Positions 21,311 through 31,042 of a stretch of DNA of 64,000 nucleotides are shown here, in pieces. Within the stretch, counting starts at the first letter, position 1; each line of letters opens with the position of its first letter. A model generated the notes under the pieces. It searched no databases. It saw only the letters and a program-made list of their open reading frames with translations, and was not told where the DNA came from. This DNA comes from Abditibacterium sp. (GTDB lineage: Bacteria > Armatimonadota > Abditibacteriia > Abditibacteriales > Abditibacteriaceae). A program made the translations under genes and the position numbers. The stretch is from NCBI GenBank assembly GCA_030448265.1, contig JAUJNG010000010.1, positions 67,133-131,132 of the forward strand, read 5' to 3'.

Positions 21311-21907
21311 TTGGCGCACGTTTTGAACGGGTTCAGGGCCATGCAACACTCCGCATCGAATCAAGAACTCATCGAAGCGGCGCGCAGCCTCATTGTGGCG
21401 CGCTATAAACCCGACTTTCACCACATCGGTTGCGCGTTGAGAGCACGGTCGGGGCGGATGTTTCGAGCGGTCCATGTCGAGGCTTATGTGGGGCGCCTCA
21501 CGGTGTGCGCCGAAGCTATCGCTATCGGCATGGCAGCGGCGGAAGGCGAGGCCGACATCGAAACCATCGTCGCCCTCGACCGAGACGGAAACATCGTCGC
21601 GCCGTGCGGAATGTGCCGCGAACTCATCGCCGATTACTCCAACAACGCCTCCGTTCTTCTCGCGAATGGGGCCGTCGTGCCCGTTCTTGAACTGTTGCCC
21701 CACAAATACGAGCGACAGCAAGAAGTGGATTGTCAGCAGAAAGCAGATCAATGGGGCGACAACGAAATGGATTTTCTGACGCCCGAGCAACGCTCAGATG
21801 CCGTTGCCGAGATTTTGGCGACCCTCGCGCTACGGGTCATAAACCGAAACAAGGCTGCAAGTCAAAATCCTGAAGACCAAAACGATCAACCAGGTTGTCC
21901 CACTTAG
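21311..21907 (+). CDS. Cytidine deaminase-like protein with C-terminal extension
   Basis: Zinc motifs TVCAEAIAIG and APCGMCRELI. Confidence 0.85.
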   Translation: MAHVLNGFRAMQHSASNQELIEAARSLIVARYKPDFHHIGCALRARSGRMFRAVHVEAYVGRLTVCAEAIAIGMAAAEGEADIETIVALDRDGNIVAPCGMCRELIADYSNNASVLLANGAVVPVLELLPHKYERQQEVDCQQKADQWGDNEMDFLTPEQRSDAVAEILATLALRVINRNKAASQNPEDQNDQPGCPT

Positions 21908-22077
21908 AGTTGGTTAAAGCGACGAAGTCACGGGCACTGTTTGGAAGCCCAAGGAAAAGCGGCGGTTAGGCGGGTTGGTTGTGGCTCCCAAGAAGCGGGC
22001 AACGGTCGGCTTCGAGCACGGCATGCAGCGCGTCGGGGTGCGCCTGTCCCCCGGCGGTTAGAGCGCGCACCGGCTCC

Positions 22078-22242
22078 ATGAAAAGCGGGCACGACGAAGT
22101 CGGGCGTTTCAAGGGTTTGGGCGAAACGAACCCAAAAGAGTTGTGGACGACGATGCTGCCCGAGAAATGGCTTTTGATGCAAGTCACGCTCGATGATGCC
22201 GCCGATGCCAACCAAATTTTCTCGATTTTGGTTCTATATTGA
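22078..22242 (+). pseudogene. DNA gyrase B / topoisomerase IV B C-terminal fragment
   Basis: [43 protein letters not shown] matches the GyrB C-terminal hallmark. Confidence 0.75.
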
Positions 22243-22276
22243 GGTTCACTATCCGCTGTATATCTGGAGTTCACTA

Positions 22277-22810
22277 ATGCGTTATTGTCTTGAGTGTCGC
22301 CGCCTTTCTGCCGATGGGCCACGATGTAGCTCATGTGGCCGCTCTTTTGGGGGCCGGCTTTGCAATGCCCGTCGTCCGCATTTAAGCCCTCCTGATGCGA
22401 ACTTTTGCCAGCAGTGTGGTTCAACAGTTCTAACCGATGCAGCCGGTTTCATCCCCCTATCTTTTATAAGCAGGTTGTTGGTCGCAGGCGGCTTGCTTCT
22501 GTTGGTGCTGGTAGCCGGGCCGTTTCTGCTGTCGCTGTTGACGGGTGGGATTGGAGTCGGCCATTATCGCAGTCCGCTCGTGTGGTTCTTCGAGATGTGC
22601 GGGCGTGTGTTGGTTCCGCTCGTTTCGGTTGTCATCGTGCTCTATGGCTTCTCCGCATTTTTACCGGGAGATAGTGGTAAATCAGTGCGCCGAGCGATTG
22701 ATAGCGTGGTGCGTTGGATGGTGCTCGGCAGTCTGCGAACGGTTCAGCGCGTAATAGGTGGCGTTGCGAGGTTGCTGCTTGAATGGATAGGAATAACATC
22801 GAAATCCTGA
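22277..22810 (+). CDS. Zinc-ribbon integral membrane protein
   Basis: MRYCLECRRLSADGPRCSSCG...NFCQQCGSTVL followed by hydrophobic segments. Confidence 0.6.
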   Translation: MRYCLECRRLSADGPRCSSCGRSFGGRLCNARRPHLSPPDANFCQQCGSTVLTDAAGFIPLSFISRLLVAGGLLLLVLVAGPFLLSLLTGGIGVGHYRSPLVWFFEMCGRVLVPLVSVVIVLYGFSAFLPGDSGKSVRRAIDSVVRWMVLGSLRTVQRVIGGVARLLLEWIGITSKS

Positions 22811-22892
22811 AAAGACCTTTGGGGGCGTTAGCAGGGGTTCGTCTTGACCGAGAATGGACAATTCTCGTTTTCGATTTAAGTTGTGACCCGAC

Positions 22893-23816
22893 TCAACACA
22901 ACGCAAACGATCTGGCGTTATCGCTTGAGCACCAGATGGCAGACAAGGCGCCAAAACCTTTCAGAGCCTCAAACGTGGTGAACCAAAACAAGCTGTTATG
23001 GTGTTGGTGCGCCAACTCTTGCAGGTTCTGCCTGCGACGCTCTCCGGTCGTGATGACCAGCGTCTTGAACGCAGAGCCGCCGTAGGTTTCTCGAAACAGA
23101 CCGCTTTCCAGATAGCGTTGGTGCGTTTGGAGCTTGCCCTCGAACTGCCGCGATGAGGTGTGTCCCAAATCCGTTTCGATGAAGTAATCGAAAAATTGGC
23201 CGCTTCGATCCCCTATTCGAATGAACCCATCTGGCTTGAAAGTTTCCGTTCGCCATTTGCCTCCTTCCGAGGCTCGGATGTCCCACTCGTGACGGCACAT
23301 CGCTTCGGGCAACCATCGCTCCATTTCCACGTCGTCGCGCTTGGCTATGGCCTTTTGAAACGCCAGGTAGATGTCCACGGTCGCCAGCGTATGCTCGATA
23401 AAGGTCGGTGTGTGACCGCAACGAGCGAGACGGTTCGCTTCGTTCAAGTCGATTTCCAACCGTCGTGCCACGATTGGTAGAGCCGCTTTGCCGACCGAAT
23501 AGATCGCTTGCGTCCCGAAGGGCGCGATGGGCGGATAAAAGCGATTGACAAAGCGGTGGTCAAAAAGCAGGCGCAACCGTGCGTTGCAGCGCACTAAAGA
23601 TGTGAAATAGAGCGTTTGCAACTGGCTACGCGACATCGCTCGGTGCTTGAGCAAGTCACAAAGCAGTTGCTCATCGCGCTCTTCTAAGCGCATCCCGGCC
23701 TTGGCGTGCGGCTTGAACCGGCTTCGCGGTTTGCGGCGCTCCAACTCTTTGTCTATACGACCCTTCGCCCGATTTGAAGTGGGCAACGCGTCGGTCGAAT
23801 ACGATTCATCGGTCAT
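22893..23816 (-). CDS. Replication-relaxation family protein
   Basis: LEERDEQLLCDLLKHRAMSRSQLQTLYFTSLVRCNARLRLLFDHRFVNRFYPP...ETFKPDGFIRI...DYFIETDLGH. Confidence 0.8.
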   Translation of the reverse strand: MTDESYSTDALPTSNRAKGRIDKELERRKPRSRFKPHAKAGMRLEERDEQLLCDLLKHRAMSRSQLQTLYFTSLVRCNARLRLLFDHRFVNRFYPPIAPFGTQAIYSVGKAALPIVARRLEIDLNEANRLARCGHTPTFIEHTLATVDIYLAFQKAIAKRDDVEMERWLPEAMCRHEWDIRASEGGKWRTETFKPDGFIRIGDRSGQFFDYFIETDLGHTSSRQFEGKLQTHQRYLESGLFRETYGGSAFKTLVITTGERRRQNLQELAHQHHNSLFWFTTFEALKGFGALSAIWCSSDNARSFALC

Positions 23817-25398
23817 CCTCGCCCTCCTCACCGCGACCGCGCGGGGGCGGTTTAGGCGCGGATTTGGTGGAAGGTTTGAACGTTTGCTTCTTGCCGTGCC
23901 GTATCTCGTAGGTCGGACGCAGCTCGGCAGAATCTTCCGAAGAGGCCTCAGGCGAACCGGGCACGGTTTTTCCGGTTGAAGGTGGATTTTGAACGGTTCC
24001 GCTGTATCCCCGCTCACGCTCTAAAATTTCGGCTTCAACGGCTCGGCGGGGACGCGCGTAAGCCGAGAGTGAGGCTGCGCGCACCATGCGCACCCGTTCT
24101 TGGGCGATGCGTGGGTCGGGAGAGTGCAACACCTGCAATCGAGCACTCGGCTGTCCGCGCCGCACCAGATAAGCCTGTCCTATACCTTGCGACATGAGCG
24201 TGGCGCGCACCTCCTCGCTATTCTGTTCGCCGCTGATTTCCTTGGCCAAATCCGCCGCGTCAAGCGCGCCGGTTTGGAAGTAGATTTGGGTGTGGACGTT
24301 GTTGCGTAGCACGTGACGCAAATTGGACGAAAGCTGATTAATATTTTGATGCGAAAGTGTTAAGCCCAGTCCGAACCTACGCCCCTCAGCCACAATCGCC
24401 TCGAAGCGTTCGGTCGCCATGCTCTCGAACTCGTCTATGTAGAGGTTGACGGGCACGCGTTGCGCTTCCGGCTGGTTGACGCGGGACATGATGGCCGTCT
24501 GGAAGCTGCTGACTAGCAACCCACCGGTGAGGCGTGCCGCGTCGTGCAGTTGGTCAACAGCGAGAGAAATCAGCACGATCATGCCCGGTTGCCGGTCGAG
24601 CAGGTTGCGAAAGGAAAAGGTCTCGCGTTGCCCGAACATGAGTCGAAGCGCCGGAATGGAGAGCAATGGGGTGATCTTGTTCAGGGCGGCCAAGGCCCAC
24701 GTCGTCTGGATGGAACCGAGGGCTTCGTAGCGGGCGAAAAACGAGCGCACCCGCGAGTCGGAGACGTGGCCCAGCACACGGGCGCGAAACTTGGAGTTAG
24801 TCAGCAATGGTTCGACTTCCAAGAGCGACCAGCCCGCTTCGGTCAGGGCCAAAAGTGAGTTGCGGAGCGTCTCGTCCAACTGCACACCCCACGAATCGGA
24901 CTGCGCTTTGACAACGGAAAGAAGATGGAGAACGCGCGCGTGAACCTCGCCTTCTTCGGCAAGCGGGTTGAATCCGACGACGTGCTGACTATCACGCAAA
25001 TCGAGCAAAAGCAGACGCTCGCGCCACACTTCGGGCGGCGCGGTCGCGGCCAGACGCAACATCACGCGATCAACCAAGTCGCCGCGAAGGTCGATGACGC
25101 AGAAAGCCTGCCCGTTCTGTATGTCCGATTCGATGAGGCGCAGCAAAAGGTTCGTTTTGCCCGTTCCGGTCGCCCCCAGCAGGTAGAGATGCCGCCGCCT
25201 CGCTTCGGGCGAAAGCGCGACGGGTTTGCGGCCCGTTGTTCCATCGGTCGGGATGAGGTGGCCGAGAACGGCGAAATCCGCCGGTGGCGTTTCGGGAACC
25301 TCCTCTCTCATCGACTCCGGCTCCGGCGGCTTATTCCGCTTATCTTGAGCGCGGTTGAAGCTGCTTATCAAGAAGTTTTCAACAATGCGATTGAGCAC
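23806..25398 (-). CDS. Conjugative coupling protein-like ATPase (VirD4/TraD/HerA-type)
   Basis: HLYLLGATGTGKTNLLLRLIESDIQNGQAFCVIDLRGDLVDR; YIDEFESMATERFEAIVAEGRRFGLGLTLSHQNINQL. Confidence 0.85.
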   Translation of the reverse strand: MLNRIVENFLISSFNRAQDKRNKPPEPESMREEVPETPPADFAVLGHLIPTDGTTGRKPVALSPEARRRHLYLLGATGTGKTNLLLRLIESDIQNGQAFCVIDLRGDLVDRVMLRLAATAPPEVWRERLLLLDLRDSQHVVGFNPLAEEGEVHARVLHLLSVVKAQSDSWGVQLDETLRNSLLALTEAGWSLLEVEPLLTNSKFRARVLGHVSDSRVRSFFARYEALGSIQTTWALAALNKITPLLSIPALRLMFGQRETFSFRNLLDRQPGMIVLISLAVDQLHDAARLTGGLLVSSFQTAIMSRVNQPEAQRVPVNLYIDEFESMATERFEAIVAEGRRFGLGLTLSHQNINQLSSNLRHVLRNNVHTQIYFQTGALDAADLAKEISGEQNSEEVRATLMSQGIGQAYLVRRGQPSARLQVLHSPDPRIAQERVRMVRAASLSAYARPRRAVEAEILERERGYSGTVQNPPSTGKTVPGSPEASSEDSAELRPTYEIRHGKKQTFKPSTKSAPKPPPRGRGEEGEDDR

Positions 25399-25404
25399 GA
25401 TCTT

Positions 25405-26601
25405 TCACCTCCCGGCCAAAAATCCGGCAAGATTTGCGACCAGTTCCTTCTGCTCGCCGATGAGCGCGATGGTCTGGCGCAGATACAACTCTTGCCCGTC
25501 ACAGCGCGCCTCGGCGTTGGCACAGGCGGCTTGAATCCCCCATCGTCGCACAATTTCAGGGCGGCGATGCAGCGGCACGCCGACCGGCCCACAGGAAATC
25601 GGCACGCCGCGTTCTTGAAGCTGTTGCACGAAGTGCATCCGCGCCGAAGCCTCGCCTCGCCAGGTCAAAGCCAAGCCACCCCAAGCACACTCGTCTTTGG
25701 ATGATGCCGTGACGGGATGCACAAGCTGCGATAGCAAGCCGTTGCAAAGGTCGCGGTGGTTGGTGTTCCTCTCATCAGCCCAGCGCGGCAGAAACGGTAG
25801 CAGCGCGCGTCCCATCACGGCGGCCAACGGGTGCATCCGGTAAGGCCAGAAACACTCCGTCGGGTGCAGGCGTGGGTCACTGACTTGAAGCGCGCTCCGG
25901 TCGGGATGCTGTCCGGCGACAATGGCGCGCTGCCAAATCCCTTCGTCGCCCGTCACCAGAGCGCCGCCCTCGCCGCACGGCAGATGCTTGCGCGACCCGA
26001 ACGAGAAAACGCCGATGTGTCCTATCGTGCCGACCGCGTGCTCCACCCATCGCGCGCCCAAAGCTCCCGCGCAATCCTCGATCACGGTCGCTCCCACCGT
26101 TTCCGCCATAGGAAGCAGAGATTCCACATCGGCGGGCAGCCCCGCGAAGTGAGTCACGATGATGGCGCGCGTGCGTGGGGTCAGCTTGGCCGCGACCGAT
26201 GCGGGGTCAAGCCCCAAATTATCGAGCGAGATGTCGGCAAAAACCGGCACCGCGTCCAAAGCATCGATGAATACCAACACCTGACCCCAGCCGTAAGCCG
26301 ATAGAATGACCTCGTCGCCCGGCCCCACTCCGGCGGCGAGCAACGCCAGGTGGAGCGCTGAGGCGCCGCTGTTGAGCGCCAAAGCGTGCCGGATCCCGAC
26401 GAAGCGCGCGAACTCCGTCTCAAACTCGCCCACCACACCGCAGCCATCGAGAGCACCCAGCCACGCCGGGTCAGAGTGGGCGATGTGCAACGCGTCCGTG
26501 ACGGCATCGGTCACCTCGTCTGGAACGGGCGGCCATACCGGAAACGACGGCATAGTCATGGCGGCGGATGTTCGGGTGGCAGAAGGCGTCATCGCGTTCA
26601 T
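25405..26601 (-). CDS. DegT/DnrJ/EryC1/StrS family PLP aminotransferase
   Basis: ALNSGASALHLALLAAGVGPGDEVILSAYGWG; VIEDCAGALGARW; FSFGSRKHLPCGEGGALVT (PLP lysine). Confidence 0.9.
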   Translation of the reverse strand: MNAMTPSATRTSAAMTMPSFPVWPPVPDEVTDAVTDALHIAHSDPAWLGALDGCGVVGEFETEFARFVGIRHALALNSGASALHLALLAAGVGPGDEVILSAYGWGQVLVFIDALDAVPVFADISLDNLGLDPASVAAKLTPRTRAIIVTHFAGLPADVESLLPMAETVGATVIEDCAGALGARWVEHAVGTIGHIGVFSFGSRKHLPCGEGGALVTGDEGIWQRAIVAGQHPDRSALQVSDPRLHPTECFWPYRMHPLAAVMGRALLPFLPRWADERNTNHRDLCNGLLSQLVHPVTASSKDECAWGGLALTWRGEASARMHFVQQLQERGVPISCGPVGVPLHRRPEIVRRWGIQAACANAEARCDGQELYLRQTIALIGEQKELVANLAGFLAGR

Positions 26602-28454
26602 CCGATCTGCCTCGACTGGCGATCCAACGCGCATTGCGTGGCGAGTTCCGAGACGCGCCGATTTAGCTCGCGCGTGTCGATGCGCCCGTCCTCACCCAAA
26701 ACCTGACGCACATGCGCGGGGCACTCCGGCGTGTTGAGATTCTGGCCGGGCGAAAACCACGGGATGCCGGAAAGAAACGGGCACGCCATCATGCTCACCA
26801 GGTCAAAGAACTCGTGCAGCAACGGGTCGCGGTTGGGTTTGTAGTCGTCCAGCGCCGCGTCCAAGTGGCGTTTGGCGACGGGCATTTCGTCCTGCGCGGC
26901 CTCGCGGTCGGCGAACTCGGCGGCGCGGCTCAGAATCTTTTCTAAGTCGGCCCCGGTGCAACCATTAGTGCGTTCACCAAAAGCGCGGTCGTCCACGTCT
27001 TCAAACAGCCGCCGCTTGTCGCGCTCGGCCAAAGCGCGCAGGATGCTTTGGCGGTCGGCCAAGCCGGGAGTTGAGATCAGGTAGACGCGCTGGCAGCGTC
27101 GCAAAAGCGCGGCGTCCAGCAGATCGCCCCGATTGGAAGCCAGCACGAACAAGACTTTGCCGCGCAGTCGTTCGTCGCCCAAAGCCTTCAAAAACTTGCC
27201 CAGGATGCGCTTGGAAACGCCGCTGTCGCCCGTCGCATCGCCGCGCGACACAAAAGCGGTGTCCACTTCGTCTACAAAGCAAATAACCGGTGCCATGCCC
27301 TCCAAAAGGCGCAGCACGTTGTCAAAGCGTCGCTCGGACTCGCCCACGAGCGAACCCATCATCTCGCCCAACGCCACGACGTTGATGCCTCCTGCTTCTT
27401 CGGCGATGGCGCGGGCGAGCGACGATTTTCCCGTTCCCGGCGGCCCCAGGAATAAAATCGCTCGTGACAGCCGGTTGGATGCCGAGTTTTCCCGGAGAAG
27501 TCGCGCGGTTTCGCACAGTTCGGGCACGACGTGCCCCACGCCCGCCAAGCCGTTGAACCCCGATTTAAGCGGTTCCATCAGTTGCAGAGCGCCTTCTGCC
27601 AGTTCCTCGATGACGCGAGCCTTTTCGCGCTTGATCGAATCCAGCGACACGCTTTCACCCCTGACCGCCGTTTTGCGAAATACCGACTCTACGTCGGATA
27701 AACGCAGGCCTGTGGCGATGTTGGCAAAACCTTCCAAGGTGACGCCCTCTTCCAAAGGCGCGTAGGCTCCGGTTTCGGCGTTGGCGCTTTGAAGCTGCCT
27801 CATAAACGCGAGCAGGCGGCACCGGTCGGGCAAAGGTTCGGAAAATCTGACCCAAGCGTTGCGAACCGGGGCGCTGACTTTACCGGCGTCGCGCGAAAGC
27901 GCGATGACGATGTTGCCCGTCGCGCGCAAATCGGGCGATGCGCCCCACGATTCGATGACTTCCTCGACCGCCATGTGTTCGGGCGGTTGCACGCCCGACA
28001 CCGACGGTTCAGGAGTGATGCGGTCGAGGTTGAGAATCACAACTCCCACCCGCACGCCGGGGCGTCGCAGCAAGCGGTCGAGACCACGAATCTCTTCGTC
28101 CATCGGTGGGCGGCGCGCCTCGCCGTTGAAATCACCGGTTTCGCGGCACAGGCGGATGTCGGCCAGTTGGCGCAACGCGCGTTCTTGCCGCTCTCGCTCT
28201 GCGGCATCCTTAACGCCATAAAGTTCGATGCCGCGAGCAAGCGAATAGGTAACGATGAGTTGGTAGCCTTCGCGCGCCAGGAGTTCCGGCACGAAGACCT
28301 CGATGGGCAATACGCCCGTGCCGTCCACCACGAAGTCGCCGGGATGTTCCAGAATAAACGCCGAGCGTCGGGCGCTGTGCGCTTCTTGCAGCGGGGACAC
28401 GAAATCGGGAACGATGGGTTGAGGCACGGGATGTGAAATTGTATTTTTAGGCAT
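26598..28454 (-). CDS. AAA+ family ATPase
   Basis: ILFLGPPGTGKSSLARAIAEEAGG, PVICFVDEVDTAFVSRGDATGDSG; start overlaps degT by ATGA. Confidence 0.85.
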   Translation of the reverse strand: MPKNTISHPVPQPIVPDFVSPLQEAHSARRSAFILEHPGDFVVDGTGVLPIEVFVPELLAREGYQLIVTYSLARGIELYGVKDAAERERQERALRQLADIRLCRETGDFNGEARRPPMDEEIRGLDRLLRRPGVRVGVVILNLDRITPEPSVSGVQPPEHMAVEEVIESWGASPDLRATGNIVIALSRDAGKVSAPVRNAWVRFSEPLPDRCRLLAFMRQLQSANAETGAYAPLEEGVTLEGFANIATGLRLSDVESVFRKTAVRGESVSLDSIKREKARVIEELAEGALQLMEPLKSGFNGLAGVGHVVPELCETARLLRENSASNRLSRAILFLGPPGTGKSSLARAIAEEAGGINVVALGEMMGSLVGESERRFDNVLRLLEGMAPVICFVDEVDTAFVSRGDATGDSGVSKRILGKFLKALGDERLRGKVLFVLASNRGDLLDAALLRRCQRVYLISTPGLADRQSILRALAERDKRRLFEDVDDRAFGERTNGCTGADLEKILSRAAEFADREAAQDEMPVAKRHLDAALDDYKPNRDPLLHEFFDLVSMMACPFLSGIPWFSPGQNLNTPECPAHVRQVLGEDGRIDTRELNRRVSELATQCALDRQSRQIG

Positions 28455-28477
28455 AATGAGGCTCCTAAGTCGGGAAA

Positions 28478-29764
28478 TTAGCGATTGATGCGCGCCCATG
28501 CGGCGGCGGCCTGCGGCGGCACTGCGCTCCGCTGGGACGAGCGGGCAGAGGAAGTCAGAGCGTCGGAAAGGGACAAACGACGGCGGACGGCGCGGTTTTG
28601 GGAATGACCGCCGTCGCGGTCGGGTCGGGCCACGTAAGTGCGACCTTCGACTTGCAGGCGTATCTTTTCACCGAGGAGTTGCAGCACTTTGTTGGCTTCC
28701 ACAGCGCACGTCGGAGCGCCTTCGTAGCCGTGCCGGGTGTCGAGTTCGAAGCGCCCTTCGGGATCGAACGAGGCATTGATCCGTTCGTGTCCACCGCGAG
28801 AAGCAGAAACAACGCGCTTTTCGTCTTGCAACTCGGTTCGCACTTCAAAGCCCAAACCGCGTAGCACCTCGGCGGCTTCGGAAGCGTGGGCGTCACGTTG
28901 CTGATGCGCCACGCGCAATTGCGCGTCTTCGAGAACGCTGTGCAACTGTGCCTCAATTTTTTGGGCAAGAACCGTTGCCGCCTCGAAACGGCCTTCCACA
29001 TAATGCGCGCGGCAGGCGCGCAGATCATTTTCGATGGTCTCAAGCGTCGTGGAGTTGAACCGTTCGGCTTCTCTGTGCAGAGAATCTTGACCGTGCAACG
29101 TCGTCCACAACGCCCCCGCCCGCGCCAATGCATCGGCGGCGCTTCGCCCTTGGGCGGTGCGCTTGGCCGTGGCCTGCGCCAGATCTTGCTCCAGTAAAAC
29201 TGCACTTCGGGCCGCAGCTTCGGCGGCGCGGTGCGCGGCTTCGGGGTTTCCGGCATCAAGGGCTTTGTCAGCGTTGGCGAGTTGCGCTTTCAACGCGCGC
29301 AAGTGCGGCGAGGCGGGCAATGCCATCTGTTGTCGAGTCAGCGACGTTCGAGTCAGCGTCGCTTCGGCACGAGCCATCAACTCGAACGATTGGCGAATGA
29401 CGGGCGGCGCCGAGGCCAAGGCGGGCGGCGCGACGAACGAGAGACGAGGCACTTGATGATAAAGTGCGGGAGCCGCTCCAGAAACGGCGGGCAACGTGGC
29501 AGGTGTTGCCATCGGTCGTGCGCTCGCGCTCGCAACCGGAGCCGATGCACGGGTCACGTTGGGAGTTAGAGCGGCTAGTCGCACCGTGCGCTCTTGCAGT
29601 CGGTGTTGGGCGTTTCTCACTTCGGGCGTGGCGGCGAATTGCAATTGCACCGGTGCAAAATGGTTCGAGAGGTCGTTCACAATGAACTCGTAGCTGCTGC
29701 GCGCCGCGCCGATAAGATCGAAGTTTTGGATGCCGGCGATAAGGCCGTAGGTAAAATCAGACAT
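28478..29764 (-). CDS. Hypothetical alanine-rich coiled-coil protein of the conjugation-like operon
   Basis: MSDFTYGLIAGIQNFDLIGAARSSYEF; helical middle; overlaps the upstream gene. Confidence 0.6.
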   Translation of the reverse strand: MSDFTYGLIAGIQNFDLIGAARSSYEFIVNDLSNHFAPVQLQFAATPEVRNAQHRLQERTVRLAALTPNVTRASAPVASASARPMATPATLPAVSGAAPALYHQVPRLSFVAPPALASAPPVIRQSFELMARAEATLTRTSLTRQQMALPASPHLRALKAQLANADKALDAGNPEAAHRAAEAAARSAVLLEQDLAQATAKRTAQGRSAADALARAGALWTTLHGQDSLHREAERFNSTTLETIENDLRACRAHYVEGRFEAATVLAQKIEAQLHSVLEDAQLRVAHQQRDAHASEAAEVLRGLGFEVRTELQDEKRVVSASRGGHERINASFDPEGRFELDTRHGYEGAPTCAVEANKVLQLLGEKIRLQVEGRTYVARPDRDGGHSQNRAVRRRLSLSDALTSSARSSQRSAVPPQAAAAWARINR

Positions 29765-30983
29765 GGTTTTCTCCTGAGCGAGGGGTTGGGTTGGAAGCAA
29801 ATCGGGGATCGTCTATCTCGTCGGCGGAAGAGGGTTCGGACGGCGGATTGGACGAAGGGCGGTTAGGTTGAAACAGCGGGTTGCGTTTGTGCTCGAACTC
29901 CAGCGCTTCGCGTTCGGATTCGGCTTGGTGAAGGCGCTGGCGCAGTTCCTCTTGTTGGTTCAGCATTTCCTGAATCTGGGCCTGCGTTTCGGCGCTGGCG
30001 GCGTGGCCGTTAGCGGCGTGACCGTTGTTAGCGGCGTGATTGGCGTCAACGATCCCGGTTGTAGCGCCGGAAACCGGCGTGGTGGCGCCTTTGCGAACCG
30101 GTTCGGGTGCCAAAGATTGAGCTTCGCGGGCACGGGCGGCGCGTTCTTCAGCTTCGACAGTGAGACGCTCGGCATTCTGAGCGCCACGCCCGGCGTCGTC
30201 GCGTTCAAGGCGCGCCGTATCTGTAGAGGCACCGTTAACGGTTTGCGGAGGAAAACCACTTGGGGCGACGGAAGAATCGCTTGGGGCGTTTGCGGGTGCG
30301 TTGTCTGTTTGGGTTGGGTTGCCCTGCTGAACCACGCTATGAAAGAACGTGAGGGCATACATCGAAAACACCGACGGGAGCAGCCAGAGCAACGGCATTC
30401 CGTAGTAAACGGCGCGCAGCAGCCATGACGATCCGGTCATCTGCTGCAGCGTGGCCACCTTTTTGACGTCTGCCGTCTCCACGCCCAAGGTTTCAGCGAA
30501 CCTCAGGACAAAAACAGGGCTTTCCCAGCCATACATCACCACGATGTAAACCAGCGCCAGAGTAAGAAATCCGGCGACCTCAAAGGCGAAATCGCGGCTC
30601 TTTTCCTGGCCGCCACGCAAACGATCACGCACCACCATGCCGCTGTAAACCATCTTGTGGGCCAGAACAAAACTGGTGACGTGGAGCACCACCACCATCC
30701 AGTCGGAGATGGTCAGAGCGGAATTCGCAAACCAGCCTTGCACCAGTGGAATGGCGCTTAAAGGTTCGTTGGGCGTCCACTGGCGGTAAGTCGAAAGCGT
30801 CAAAAAGATGGACGCCAGCAACAGCCCGATATCGAGCGTGATGAAAAGCAGCAGTGGAAGAAAGGCGGTCAGCAAAAAGTAGCCGCGCTCTCCAAAACGA
30901 CGCTGCACGAGAGCCAAGGCCAGCCCGTAGGTCACGATGCCGAGGCTGATCTTGAGAAAAAGGTCGAGGAAATGGGCCTCCAT
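29757..30983 (-). CDS. Multispanning membrane protein, putative secretion/conjugation channel component
   Basis: Several TM segments (ISLGIVTYGLALALV, FLLTAFLPLLLFITLDIGLLLASIFL) and a disordered C-terminus. Confidence 0.6.
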   Translation of the reverse strand: MEAHFLDLFLKISLGIVTYGLALALVQRRFGERGYFLLTAFLPLLLFITLDIGLLLASIFLTLSTYRQWTPNEPLSAIPLVQGWFANSALTISDWMVVVLHVTSFVLAHKMVYSGMVVRDRLRGGQEKSRDFAFEVAGFLTLALVYIVVMYGWESPVFVLRFAETLGVETADVKKVATLQQMTGSSWLLRAVYYGMPLLWLLPSVFSMYALTFFHSVVQQGNPTQTDNAPANAPSDSSVAPSGFPPQTVNGASTDTARLERDDAGRGAQNAERLTVEAEERAARAREAQSLAPEPVRKGATTPVSGATTGIVDANHAANNGHAANGHAASAETQAQIQEMLNQQEELRQRLHQAESEREALEFEHKRNPLFQPNRPSSNPPSEPSSADEIDDPRFASNPTPRSGENHV

Positions 30984-31042
30984 TTTGAATCTCCTTTCCG
31001 GCGCGGACGAAAAATTGAGCGTTCATCCGCGCCGGACACTGG

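Noticed and set aside
21958-21982. Integron attC site (GTTAGGC)
   Set aside because: No paired R'' core or attC-like fold found and no integron integrase in the window; kept only as a direct repeat
24925-25704. 259-aa + strand ORF
   Set aside because: Antisense to the coupling-protein ATPase and aminotransferase
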